Origin: Actinomycetota bacterium | Lineage (GTDB): Bacteria; Actinomycetota; Thermoleophilia; Miltoncostaeales; Miltoncostaeaceae | Length of the DNA: 64,000 bases | Reading direction: 5' to 3' | Assembly: GCA_020636905.1 (NCBI GenBank) | Contig: JACJWX010000001.1 | Span: forward strand, 186,001-250,000 | Shown here: one piece after another, positions 21,846-31,527 of the stretch | Numbering within the stretch: position 1 is the first letter of the stretch | How the letters are laid out: each line of letters begins with the position of its first letter | Program-made: the position numbers and the translations under genes | Notes under the pieces: model-generated | Databases searched by the model: none | What the model saw: the letters and a program-made list of their open reading frames with translations, nothing else | What the model was told of the DNA's origin: nothing

Positions 21846-21873
21846 GAAGTGTCGGTCGCCGACCGACCACTTC
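21846..21873 (+). terminator. hairpin after rpoC
   Basis: GAAGTG-T-CGGTC pairs with GACCG-AC-CACTTC, 35 bases after the rpoC stop. It is the first of two hairpins here. Confidence 0.5.
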
Positions 21874-21902
21874 CACCCCGAGGGTCAGGAGCACGAATCA
21901 CA

Positions 21903-21929
21903 CGTGGGGGGCGCCTGGCGCCCCCCACG
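21903..21929. terminator. bidirectional hairpin between rpoC and the arsenic operon
   Basis: CGTGGGGGGCGC pairs perfectly with GCGCCCCCCACG around CTG. It lies between convergent rpoC and aquaporin genes and can serve both. Confidence 0.7.
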
Positions 21930-21975
21930 AACGTCTGGCGGTCGGCCGCGACGGGCGTCCGGTCCGCGCCCGTGC

Positions 21976-22719
21976 TCAGTCCTCGTGCGGGACCACCACG
22001 AGGTCGGCCACCTCGCCGATGCGCGGATAGATCAGCCGCACGAGGCCCACGGCGATGATCGTGGCAATGAGCTGGACGGCCACGTATGGCGGCACCGACG
22101 ACGGGGCAATGCCCGCGAACGCGTCGCTGAATGAGCGCGCGATCGTGACCGCCGGGTTGGCGAACGCCGTGGACGAGGTGAAGAAGATCGCGCTTGCGAC
22201 GTACGCGCCGACCGCGAACGCGGCGACCGCGGGCACCCCAGCGCGCACCACGCCGAAGATCACCATCAGCAGGCCGAGGGTGGCGACGCCCTCGGCGAAC
22301 GCCAGGTGGCTCGCCGAACGGTCCGTCGCCGACCAGTCCACCGCCGACAGGTCGAACATCACGTTGGCGCCCATGACCCCCGCGACGCCGCCCGAGACCT
22401 GCGCGACCACGTAGGCCAGGGCCGTCGGCGTGTCGATTCCGCCGAGGAGCCGGTCGGCGAGTGTGACCGCGGGGTTGAAGTGCGCGCCGGAGGCGGGACC
22501 GAGCGCGAGGATCAGCGCCACCAGCGCGGCGGCGGTGGCGAACGCGTTCTGCAGGAGCTGGAGCCCCACGTCGCCCGTGAGCGTTTCCGCCATGATCCCG
22601 GACCCGACGATCGCCGCCAGCAGGAACGCGGTACCCACGAACTCCGCGGCGAGCCTCGACGGAAGTCGGCGCCGCGCGGGCGGGGCCTCGGTACTCGGCG
22701 CAGGCGACGCGTGGGTCAT
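21976..22719 (-). CDS. MIP-family aquaporin/aquaglyceroporin, likely arsenite channel
   Basis: 247 residues from ATG 22719. Six membrane helices with both MIP signature loops: the first NPA in GAHFNPAVTLADR and the second in FANPAVTIARSF. The spacing and length fit the family. The start overlaps the arsC stop by four bases, so it belongs to the arsenic operon. In such operons (for example AqpS of Sinorhizobium) arsenite made by ArsC leaves the cell through the channel; that role is inferred here from the neighbours, and no ArsB or Acr3 pump is in the window. Confidence 0.85.
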   Translation of the reverse strand: MTHASPAPSTEAPPARRRLPSRLAAEFVGTAFLLAAIVGSGIMAETLTGDVGLQLLQNAFATAAALVALILALGPASGAHFNPAVTLADRLLGGIDTPTALAYVVAQVSGGVAGVMGANVMFDLSAVDWSATDRSASHLAFAEGVATLGLLMVIFGVVRAGVPAVAAFAVGAYVASAIFFTSSTAFANPAVTIARSFSDAFAGIAPSSVPPYVAVQLIATIIAVGLVRLIYPRIGEVADLVVVPHED

Positions 22720-23126
22720 GCGGCGGAGACGCCCAGGCTCGCCATGAGGTCCTCCACGCGCGCCCGGACCTCGTCGCGCACTCCGCGCACCACGTCGCGG
22801 GGCTGGCCGGCCGGGTCGGTGAGCGTCCAGTCTTCGTAGCGCTTCCCGCGGTAGACCGGGCAGGTGTCGCCGCATCCCATCGAGACGATCACGTCCGCGG
22901 CGCGTACGCCCTCATCGGTCCAGCGCTGCGGCTGCTCCCCGGCGATGTCGATGCCCACCTCGGCCATCACCGCGACGGCGTCAGGGTTGAGCGCGTCACC
23001 GGGGTTCGAGCCGCCGGAGAACACCTGGACGCGATCGCCGCCGAGATGGCGAAGCCATCCCGCGGCCATTTGCGAGCGGCCCGCGTTGTGGACGCACAGG
23101 AACAGCACTGAGGGTCGGTCAGCCAT
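22716..23126 (-). CDS. arsC: arsenate reductase, LMW-phosphatase type
   Basis: 136 residues. A P-loop CVHNAGRS (Cys-x5-Arg-Ser) near the N terminus, MGCGDTCP in the middle with a second Cys pair, and the DP acid in TLTDPAGQP. This matches thioredoxin- or mycothiol-linked ArsC, which reduces arsenate to arsenite. The start at 23126 has a Shine-Dalgarno (AAAGGA) eight bases upstream; longer starts run into the upstream gene. Coupled to the aquaporin gene. Confidence 0.9.
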   Translation of the reverse strand: MADRPSVLFLCVHNAGRSQMAAGWLRHLGGDRVQVFSGGSNPGDALNPDAVAVMAEVGIDIAGEQPQRWTDEGVRAADVIVSMGCGDTCPVYRGKRYEDWTLTDPAGQPRDVVRGVRDEVRARVEDLMASLGVSAA

Positions 23127-23139
23127 GCTTCGGGTCCTT

Positions 23140-23793
23140 TCAGCCGACGGTGTCGACGGTTCGGATGCGCGAGTCCAGGTCGGCGAGCGCACGATCGAAG
23201 GCGGCATCGGTCCCCACCTCGACGGGGTCCGGAACGGACCAGTGCCACCACCCGTCGGAGGCGCCGAGTTCCTCGTGTGCCCGATCGCACACCGTGATCA
23301 CGACATCCGCACGCTCTCCGGGAGCGAGGAGCCGGGGGTGGAGGTTCGAGAGGTCGAGCCCGGCACGTCGCGCGGCGGCCACCGCGCCGGGATGGATCTC
23401 GCGGGCGGGGTGCGTCCCGGCCGAGGTGGCGGGCGCGCCGGTGCGACGTCTCCAGAGCGTCGCGGCGAGCTGGGACCGGGCGGAGTTGTGCGTGCAGACG
23501 AAGAGGGCCGATCCCGTCGGCGGAGGTGCCACACGGACGAGCGCGGCGAGCGGCTCCGGGTGCAGGCGGATGTAGCGGCGGCGCCGGTCTCCGCTGGAGA
23601 CCAGCCGATCGACGACGCCGGCGCGCTCGAGGATGTCGAGATGGTGGGCGAGCAGATTCGTGGTGATCCCCAGCAACGCGCACAGATCACCGGGGGAACG
23701 ATCCGAACGCCGCAGCTCGTCCACGATCGCCAGCCGGTGGGGATCGCCGAGCGCGGCGTGCAGGCGTGCTCGGCGGGTCAGGTCGGAATCCAC
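23140..23793 (-). CDS. ArsR-type regulator fused to an ArsC/LMW-phosphatase domain
   Basis: 217 residues in two domains. Residues 1-95 form an ArsR winged helix: ALGDPHRLAIVDEL, SPGDLCALLGITTNLLAHHLDIL as recognition helix, and a wing with SGDRRRRYIRL. Residues 98-217 form an ArsC-like domain with P-loop CTHNSARS and the PDPVE acid loop. The usual CxC metal site of ArsR is absent; only one Cys (DLC) lies in the recognition region. The gene leads the operon, 13 bases before arsC. It may sense arsenate through the enzyme domain or simply be a bifunctional fusion. Such fusions exist in Actinomycetota. Confidence 0.85.
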   Translation of the reverse strand: MDSDLTRRARLHAALGDPHRLAIVDELRRSDRSPGDLCALLGITTNLLAHHLDILERAGVVDRLVSSGDRRRRYIRLHPEPLAALVRVAPPPTGSALFVCTHNSARSQLAATLWRRRTGAPATSAGTHPAREIHPGAVAAARRAGLDLSNLHPRLLAPGERADVVITVCDRAHEELGASDGWWHWSVPDPVEVGTDAAFDRALADLDSRIRTVDTVG

Positions 23794-23863
23794 GCTGGAA
23801 TCCGATCACACAGCGGTGGTTGAGTCAATGATGACTGAGCGATGTGACACCCGGCGACCGCGA

Positions 23864-24793
23864 TCACGCTCGAGCCGAGGCACTCGCGGCCTCGCGGGCT
23901 TCGCGTCCGCTGCGTCTGCCTCCTCGGGCGACCAGGAACACCCCCGCCAGGATCAGCGCCATGCCGCCGATGGTGGCGGGGCCGATGCGTTCGTCGCGGA
24001 AGACGGTGCCGTAGGCGAGCGCGACGGGCGGGATCGTGTACGCGACGATCGACGCCTTCCCGTAGCCGATCTCGTGGATGAGCCGGTAGTACTCCACGAA
24101 GGCGTATGCGGTGCCCAGCAGCCCCAGGACGAGCAGCGCGCCCATCGCGCGCAGCCCGGGCGTGTGGGTGGGCGGCTGGAGCATCGCGGCCGGTAGGACG
24201 ATCAGCGCCGCGGCGGCGATCGAGATCAGGCTGGTGACCACGGGGGAGAATCCGGGGTAGGACCGCTTCAGGACGAACCCGGCCAGGGCGTACGACGCGG
24301 CCGCCGCGATCATCGCCGCCGCCCCCAGCAGCGCTCCCACCGAATGCAACTGCTCGACGCCGACCAGCAGCCCGACGCCGCTCAGGCCGACCACCAGGCC
24401 CAACCACTGGCGCGCGGTCATCGATTCGGAGGGGTCCAGCAGTGGCGCCATAGCGGCGATGAAGATCGGAGCCGACGCGATGAGCACCGCCGTCAGTCCG
24501 GTCGGCACCGTGCGCTCACCGTAGGTGATCAGCATGAACGGCGCACTGATACTGGCCATGCCGAATCCGAGGGCGGTCCATGGCCGCCGCAGCGCGTCGC
24601 GGGCCTGGGCCATCAGCGACGGACGGGACAGCCGGACGTACACCCACAGGGCTACCGCGGCGAGGGCGGTGCGCACGAGCACGACCCACGCCTCGGGCAG
24701 GTCCTCCACGGCGTAGGCGATGAGCAGGTACGACGCCCCCCAGATGAGCGACAGCACCGCCAGCACGATCGCGTGCCGCAGGCGCATGGTCAC
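23864..24793 (-). CDS. EamA-family (DMT) transporter
   Basis: 309 residues with ten hydrophobic helices in two repeated halves of five, the drug/metabolite transporter pattern; the first repeat opens with SLIWGASYLLIAYAVEDL. Substrate unknown; family members export amino acids or metabolites. GTG start at 24793, although ATG 24787 two codons later is equally possible. It follows the arsenic operon in the same direction, but a 70-base gap separates them, so joint regulation is uncertain. Confidence 0.85.
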   Translation of the reverse strand: MTMRLRHAIVLAVLSLIWGASYLLIAYAVEDLPEAWVVLVRTALAAVALWVYVRLSRPSLMAQARDALRRPWTALGFGMASISAPFMLITYGERTVPTGLTAVLIASAPIFIAAMAPLLDPSESMTARQWLGLVVGLSGVGLLVGVEQLHSVGALLGAAAMIAAAASYALAGFVLKRSYPGFSPVVTSLISIAAAALIVLPAAMLQPPTHTPGLRAMGALLVLGLLGTAYAFVEYYRLIHEIGYGKASIVAYTIPPVALAYGTVFRDERIGPATIGGMALILAGVFLVARGGRRSGREAREAASASARA

Positions 24794-24907
24794 CGCTGGG
24801 ATCGCCGGCGCATGACCCGCACTCTACGCCGCCCCGCTGGCGGGTCATTCCCGCTCCCGGGCGGTCCGTCGGCCGGCCGGACCGCGACGCCCGGATAGCC
24901 CCGACGA

Positions 24908-26011
24908 TCAGCCGCCGCTGATCTGGCCCTCGACGTTGCCGTGTTTGTCGACCACCTGCGGCGGGCCCACGATGAGCGGGTCGAGCTGGCCGATCTGCGC
25001 GGTGTCCTTGCCGTGGTAGGGGAGCCGGTGGAGGACGTATCGCAACGCGTTGAGCCTGGCCCGTTTCTTGCAGTCCGACTTCACCACCACCCACGGGGCG
25101 TCGGTCGTGTCGGTGTGGAGGAACATGGCTTCTTTGGCGTCGGTGTAGTCGTCCCACTTGTCGAGTGAGGCGAGGTCGATGGGCGACAGCTTCCACTGCT
25201 TGAGGGGATGCCGCTGCCGCTCGGCGAACCGCCGCTGCTGTTCCTCGCGGCTCACCGAGAACCAGAACTTGACGAGGTGGATGCCGTTGCGGACCAGGCT
25301 GCGCTCGAAGGTGGGGGCCTCATCGAGGAACTGCTGGTACTCGTCCTCGCTGCAGAACCCCATGACCCGCTCGACGCCGGTGCGGTTGTACCAGGACCGA
25401 TCGAACAGCACGATCTCGCCGCTGGTCGGAAGGTGCTCGATGTAGCGCTGGAAGTACCACTGGCCCCGCTCGGTGTCGGTGGGCTTCTCCAGTGCCACCA
25501 CCCGCGCGCCGCGAGGGTTGAGGTGTTCCATGAAGCGCTTGATGGTGCCGCCCTTGCCGGCGGCGTCGCGGCCCTCGAAGATGATCACCACCCGCTCGCC
25601 GCTCTCCTTGGCCCACGCCTGGAGCTTGAGCAGCTCGACCTGGAGCCGGAACTTCTGCTTCTCGTACGTCTTGCGGGCCATCAGGTTGCGGTAGGGGTAG
25701 ACGGCCGTCTTCCAGTCGTCAACCAGCACGTCGTCGGGGTGCAACGGCGGATGTCCGTACACCGTGGGGTCGTCCAGGGCGAGGGCATTGCGCAGCGCCG
25801 CCGCGTCGTCGACCGAGCGGCCGCGGATGACCGCGTCCAGCCACTCGGCGACCGCCCCGACCTCGTCCGGCGCGGCGCCGGAGATCACGTCCCGGACGGC
25901 GTTCACCAGCTTCTCCTGGGCGCCGTCGGTGCTCTGCTCGGCCTCGAATCGCTCGATGCCCGCCTGGGTCACCTCGCCCGACGTGTCCCCTTGACTCACC
26001 TGTCGTGCCAT
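24908..26011 (-). CDS. ppk2: polyphosphate kinase 2 family protein
   Basis: 367 residues. PPK2 enzymes move phosphate between polyphosphate and nucleotides. The Walker A loop GRDAAGKGGTIKR (about residues 150-162), the Walker B / lid segment LFDRSWYNRTGVERVMGF, and KFWFSVSREEQQRRF with the Arg-rich lid are all present. The N-terminal 95 residues are an extra helical region seen in class with one PPK2 domain. ATG start at 26011. A single gene with no obvious operon partner. Confidence 0.9.
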   Translation of the reverse strand: MARQVSQGDTSGEVTQAGIERFEAEQSTDGAQEKLVNAVRDVISGAAPDEVGAVAEWLDAVIRGRSVDDAAALRNALALDDPTVYGHPPLHPDDVLVDDWKTAVYPYRNLMARKTYEKQKFRLQVELLKLQAWAKESGERVVIIFEGRDAAGKGGTIKRFMEHLNPRGARVVALEKPTDTERGQWYFQRYIEHLPTSGEIVLFDRSWYNRTGVERVMGFCSEDEYQQFLDEAPTFERSLVRNGIHLVKFWFSVSREEQQRRFAERQRHPLKQWKLSPIDLASLDKWDDYTDAKEAMFLHTDTTDAPWVVVKSDCKKRARLNALRYVLHRLPYHGKDTAQIGQLDPLIVGPPQVVDKHGNVEGQISGG

Positions 26012-26073
26012 CCCCGACAGGCTAACGCGTCGTCACGTCCACGTGTATCCCCGCACGCGCGACATCGCGACCC

Positions 26074-26916
26074 TCAGTTGCCGAGGCCGTCGGGGTCCGG
26101 GAACCGGACGTGCAGGTGGTCGTCATGGTTCGGCCACCGGACCACGACCCCCGCGGGGCCGTGCAGGTCCAGGTTGGGCCCGATCAGCACGAGGCTGGCC
26201 CCCTGTGAAACGAAGCGGTCGACGAGCGCCTGGGTCAGCGCCCGGTCGTAGGTGCCCGGGTTCGCCGGTCCTTCGACACCGTCCCGCCGCGGCAGCCGGA
26301 CGTCGACGTCCAACCCGTTCTGATGCGAGGCGTGTCCGACCCCCGGGCCACCGAAATGTCCACCGTGTTCGAGGGAGAGGTCGCCGATCCCCAGGCGGGC
26401 ACCGCCGGGATGCCGTCGGGCCCACCACTCACCGGCCGACACGATCTGGCTGACGAGCTGGGACGTCCCCCAGCGGCGGGCGGGGGACTGGGGCGCGCGC
26501 TGAGTGGACGGGTCGTAGGTGTAGTACCCCTCCCCGTCGACCGGGAGCCGCGTTCCGTGCTCGAGCGCGCCGCCGTTCGGCGTTCCGAGCGCGAGTGAGT
26601 CATCGTTGAGCTCCACCACCGGCCCCGAGCGTTCCGAGTGCCCCACCCGCACCGTCACGCGCATCGGCCACTCGGTGGGAAGCGGCTCGTCTTCGAGAAT
26701 CGACGCCGCGGTCGACGCGGCCGCCGGGGCGGGCGTGCGCAGTGTGGCGCCCGCGATCGGAATGGCCAGCAACACCGGAAGCAGGATCGCGGCCCAGAGC
26801 CACACGGGCCCGGAACCCGACCGCTCGACGCGCCGCCGCCGCGGCCGGCCTTCCAGGCTGAAGCGCTCGGCGACCGGACCGGCCGGGAGCAGGAAGTCGA
26901 TGGCGGCGTCGTTCAC
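26074..26916 (-). CDS. membrane-anchored M74 (MepA-like) murein endopeptidase
   Basis: 280 residues from GTG 26916 (a GTG at 26979 gives 301). One membrane helix at about residues 38-60 and an outside domain. Zinc-ligand motifs HASHQNGLDVDV and DHLHVRF match LAS/M74 metallopeptidases such as MepA, which cut peptide cross-links in peptidoglycan. An LVSQIVSAGEWW segment is also typical. It diverges from the unknown gene at 26996; the short shared region between them must hold both promoters. Confidence 0.8.
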   Translation of the reverse strand: MNDAAIDFLLPAGPVAERFSLEGRPRRRRVERSGSGPVWLWAAILLPVLLAIPIAGATLRTPAPAAASTAASILEDEPLPTEWPMRVTVRVGHSERSGPVVELNDDSLALGTPNGGALEHGTRLPVDGEGYYTYDPSTQRAPQSPARRWGTSQLVSQIVSAGEWWARRHPGGARLGIGDLSLEHGGHFGGPGVGHASHQNGLDVDVRLPRRDGVEGPANPGTYDRALTQALVDRFVSQGASLVLIGPNLDLHGPAGVVVRWPNHDDHLHVRFPDPDGLGN

Positions 26917-26995
26917 GGATCCGACGCTACCAACCCGCAGCTCCGTCTGGTGAAACCCGGATTGCGTTCTGTGCGCCACCGGCTAGCGTGGATTC

Positions 26996-27760
26996 ATGCC
27001 GGGGATGGTTCGCAGGCCGTCGCGACTGGTCGGTTTGATCGTCGCGGTGGCGGTCGTGGTGGTCGGCGTGCTGCTGTGGCAGCGCGCGGGTCGGAGCACC
27101 GAGGTGCCCGTGGCAAGCGCGGTCGGCGACTTCCGGGCCGGCGGCGGAGCGGGCTCGGAGCCGGGCGCGCCGACGCCGGGCGTCTACACCTATCGCGCGA
27201 CCGGGACCGAACGCGGCACCGTCGGGCCCCTCAACATCGATCGCGACGTGCCACCCACGGCGCGTGCGGTGGTGCGATCGACGACGCGCGGGTTCAGTCT
27301 GGAGCTGCGCATCAGCGAGGAGCACGTCGAGGAAACGCGCTTCGTTCGCACGCCGCGGGGCCTGCTGGCCGTGTGGCGGCGCGTCGATGTCAGGTTCCTG
27401 GGAATCGGGCGTGACGACCGCCGTCCGCTGGTGCCGCCGGTGCTCACCGTGCCGAGCGCATCCCGCGTGGGCGCGAGCTGGGACAGCTCCTTCCGCGCGT
27501 GGAAGCTCAGCACCACCGGGCGCGCCCGCGTGGTGCGCGCCACGACGCTCTCCGTGAGTGGCACCTCGTACCCCGTGGTGGTGCTCGAAGACCGCGGGCG
27601 GACGAGCGGCGCGCACGGCGGTCCGCGCCTGCAGCGGTGGTGGTGGTCCGAGCAACTCAAGCTGCCGATCCGGATCGAGTCGGACGTGACCCTCGGCGGG
27701 GTGTTCGGGTACCGCTCGAAGATCCGACTCGACCTCGCGTCCGCGACCCCGGCACGGTAG
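26996..27760 (+). CDS. membrane-anchored protein of unknown function (paralog of the gene at 56216)
   Basis: 254 residues. One N-terminal membrane helix (about 10-30) and a beta-rich outside domain. It shares many positions with the protein at 56216-56974: a DFRA segment after the helix, PTPGVYTY, an ISEEHVEETR segment and a C-terminal pattern ending in WWWSEQLKLPIRIES. No family name is known to me. The ATG has no Shine-Dalgarno; TAGCGT seven bases upstream would suit a leaderless transcript. It is just upstream of rpsL. Confidence 0.7.
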   Translation: MPGMVRRPSRLVGLIVAVAVVVVGVLLWQRAGRSTEVPVASAVGDFRAGGGAGSEPGAPTPGVYTYRATGTERGTVGPLNIDRDVPPTARAVVRSTTRGFSLELRISEEHVEETRFVRTPRGLLAVWRRVDVRFLGIGRDDRRPLVPPVLTVPSASRVGASWDSSFRAWKLSTTGRARVVRATTLSVSGTSYPVVVLEDRGRTSGAHGGPRLQRWWWSEQLKLPIRIESDVTLGGVFGYRSKIRLDLASATPAR

Positions 27761-27763
27761 CCT
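27758..27763 (+). promoter_or_regulatory. possible -10 element (TAGCCT) of the str operon
   Basis: TAGCCTGCACG overlaps the stop of the previous gene and matches the TANNCTGC pattern seen before rplK and rplA. A second candidate TAACGT lies at 27818-27823 with GTGCGG 16 bases upstream. Confidence 0.35.
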
Positions 27764-27885
27764 GCACGACCCCGCACGAGGCGCTCCAGACACCCGTGCG
27801 GAACCGGGGCGGTGTGCTAACGTCCCCGGGCTGCCCGGCGGTTGGCCGGGTGAGCACTGCTCGTGAACCACGACAAAAGGCGATC

Positions 27886-28257
27886 GTGCCGACGATCAAC
27901 CAGCTGGTCCGCAAGGGGCGGACACCAAAGACCGCACCGCAGTCGACGCCCGCGCTGAGGGGCGCTCCGCAGAAGCGCGGGGTCTGCACGCGTGTGTACA
28001 CCACCACCCCGAAGAAGCCGAACTCGGCGCTTCGCAAGGTGTGTCGTGTGCGGCTCACCAATCAGATGGAAGTCACCTGCTACATCCCGGGCGAAGGCCA
28101 CAACCTGCAGGAGCACTCGGTGGTGCTCGTGCGCGGTGGCCGCGTCAAGGACCTTCCGGGTGTGCGGTACAAAGTGGTTCGGGCCGCGCTCGATGCGGCT
28201 GGAGTCTCCGACCGGCGCCAGGGTCGTTCCAAGTACGGCGCCAAGGCGCCGAAGTAG
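27886..28257 (+). CDS. rpsL: 30S ribosomal protein S12
   Basis: 123 residues, the normal length. S12 lies at the decoding centre. The TPKKPNSALRKV motif carries the Lys whose change gives streptomycin resistance, and GGRVKDLPGVRY holds the second site; both look wild type. The GTG start at 27886 begins the usual PTINQLVRKGR. The stop overlaps the rpsG start by one base. Confidence 0.98.
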   Translation: MPTINQLVRKGRTPKTAPQSTPALRGAPQKRGVCTRVYTTTPKKPNSALRKVCRVRLTNQMEVTCYIPGEGHNLQEHSVVLVRGGRVKDLPGVRYKVVRAALDAAGVSDRRQGRSKYGAKAPK

Positions 28258-28727
28258 TGCCGCGCCGCGCCGTCGTCACTCACCGGGTCATCGATCCCGA
28301 CCCCGTGTTCAACAGTGAGCTGGTCACCCAGATCATCAACAAGGTTCTCCGTGACGGGAAGAAGTCCGTCGCCGAGCGGGTCGTGTACGACGCCCTCGAG
28401 CGCATCCGCGACCGCACCGGCCGCGACCCGGTGCAGGTCACGGAAGAGGCGATCCGCAACGTGACGCCGCTCATCGAGGTGAAGTCCCGTCGCGTCGGTG
28501 GTGCCACGTACCAGGTGCCGATCGAGGTGCAGCCCCGCCGGGGACGCACCCTCGCGGTTCGCTGGATCGTCGGCTTCTCCCGTGATCGCCGCGAGAAGCA
28601 GATGAGCGAACGCCTTGCCAACGAGCTGCTCGACGCGCTCGGGTCGCAGGGTGGCGCCTTCAAGCGCAAGGACGATCTGTACCGGATGGCTCAGGCCAAC
28701 CGGGCATTCGCGCACTACCGCTGGTAG
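28257..28727 (+). CDS. rpsG: 30S ribosomal protein S7
   Basis: 156 residues. S7 starts assembly of the small-subunit head. It begins PRRAVVTHRVIDPDP and contains the conserved GGATYQVPIEV and ending FAHYRW. The GTG shares its first base with the rpsL stop, so the two are coupled. A large hairpin follows before fusA. Confidence 0.98.
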   Translation: MPRRAVVTHRVIDPDPVFNSELVTQIINKVLRDGKKSVAERVVYDALERIRDRTGRDPVQVTEEAIRNVTPLIEVKSRRVGGATYQVPIEVQPRRGRTLAVRWIVGFSRDRREKQMSERLANELLDALGSQGGAFKRKDDLYRMAQANRAFAHYRW

Positions 28728-28733
28728 GCGTCA

Positions 28734-28766
28734 CCCGCCGGGCGCGGCCCACCGCGCCCGGGCGGG
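28734..28766 (+). other. intercistronic rpsG-fusA hairpin
   Basis: CCCGCC-GGGCGCGG pairs with CCGCGCCC-G-GGCGGG around CCCA, seven bases after rpsG. No T run; probably a processing, stability or partial termination signal. Confidence 0.55.
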
Positions 28767-28836
28767 ATCCGCAGGAGTCATCCCACGGGCGTGCGTGACA
28801 CCCGCGCGCCCGCCACAAGAGGGCAGGTGAACAGGC

Positions 28837-30936
<2,100 letters not shown>

Positions 30937-30966
30937 TCCCTCTCCGGTGCAGATCGGGTGAAATCT

Positions 30967-31002
30967 GGCCCGCCGTCCCTTGATGGGGCGGCGGGCCGTT
31001 TC
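30967..31002 (+). terminator. terminator after fusA
   Basis: GGCCCGCCGTCCC pairs with GGGGCGGCGGGCC (one mismatch) around a short TTGAT loop, followed by GTTTCAT. It ends the rpsL-rpsG-fusA unit 30 bases after fusA. Confidence 0.7.
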
Positions 31003-31014
31003 ATACTCGGGGTC

Positions 31015-31527
31015 ATGTCCCGCCCCACGCTGCAGTCGGCCCTCGTCGAGCCGGAGAACCCGCTCGATCCCCGGATCATCGGGGTGTGGCGCCTCCGGAC
31101 CTGGATCGCGGCCGGCGTCATCGGCGTACTCGGGCTTGCGGTCGCCGGCCTCGTCTGGCGGTTCGGCCCCGCCGCCATGGCGGCACTCGTCGGTCTCGCC
31201 GTGGTCCTCCTGACAGGGGCCGTCGTCCTCAGCGGCATGCTGGTTCCCCAACGCCGGCACCGTGTCTACCGGTGGTCCCTCTCCCCCGAGGGTGTGGTCG
31301 TCCGCAGCGGGTGGCTCTGGCAGGAGACCACGATCGTGCCCCACGTGAGGATCCAGGCCGTCGACGCCCAGTCCGGCCCCCTCGAGCGCGCCGCTGGCCT
31401 GGCGAGCGTGCACATCCGCACCGCGTCGGTCGCGGGAAGCCCCCGCATCCCCGGCCTCGACGTCCACGCGGCCGACGAACTCGCCGCCCTCATCGCCGAA
31501 CGGGCGGGGGTCGAGGACGCGACGTGA
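31015..31527 (+). CDS. YdbS-like bacterial PH-domain membrane protein
   Basis: 170 residues from ATG 31015. Two close membrane helices (about 30-75) followed by a bPH_2 domain with GVVVRSGWLWQETTIVPHVRIQ and a VHIRTAS strand. This is the YdbS layout of Bacillus. A longer start at 30958 would sit inside the fusA terminator. It overlaps the next gene by four bases (GTGA), so it works with the YdbT-like protein. The role of the pair is poorly known; a link to antimicrobial resistance has been suggested in Bacillus. Confidence 0.85.
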   Translation: MSRPTLQSALVEPENPLDPRIIGVWRLRTWIAAGVIGVLGLAVAGLVWRFGPAAMAALVGLAVVLLTGAVVLSGMLVPQRRHRVYRWSLSPEGVVVRSGWLWQETTIVPHVRIQAVDAQSGPLERAAGLASVHIRTASVAGSPRIPGLDVHAADELAALIAERAGVEDAT

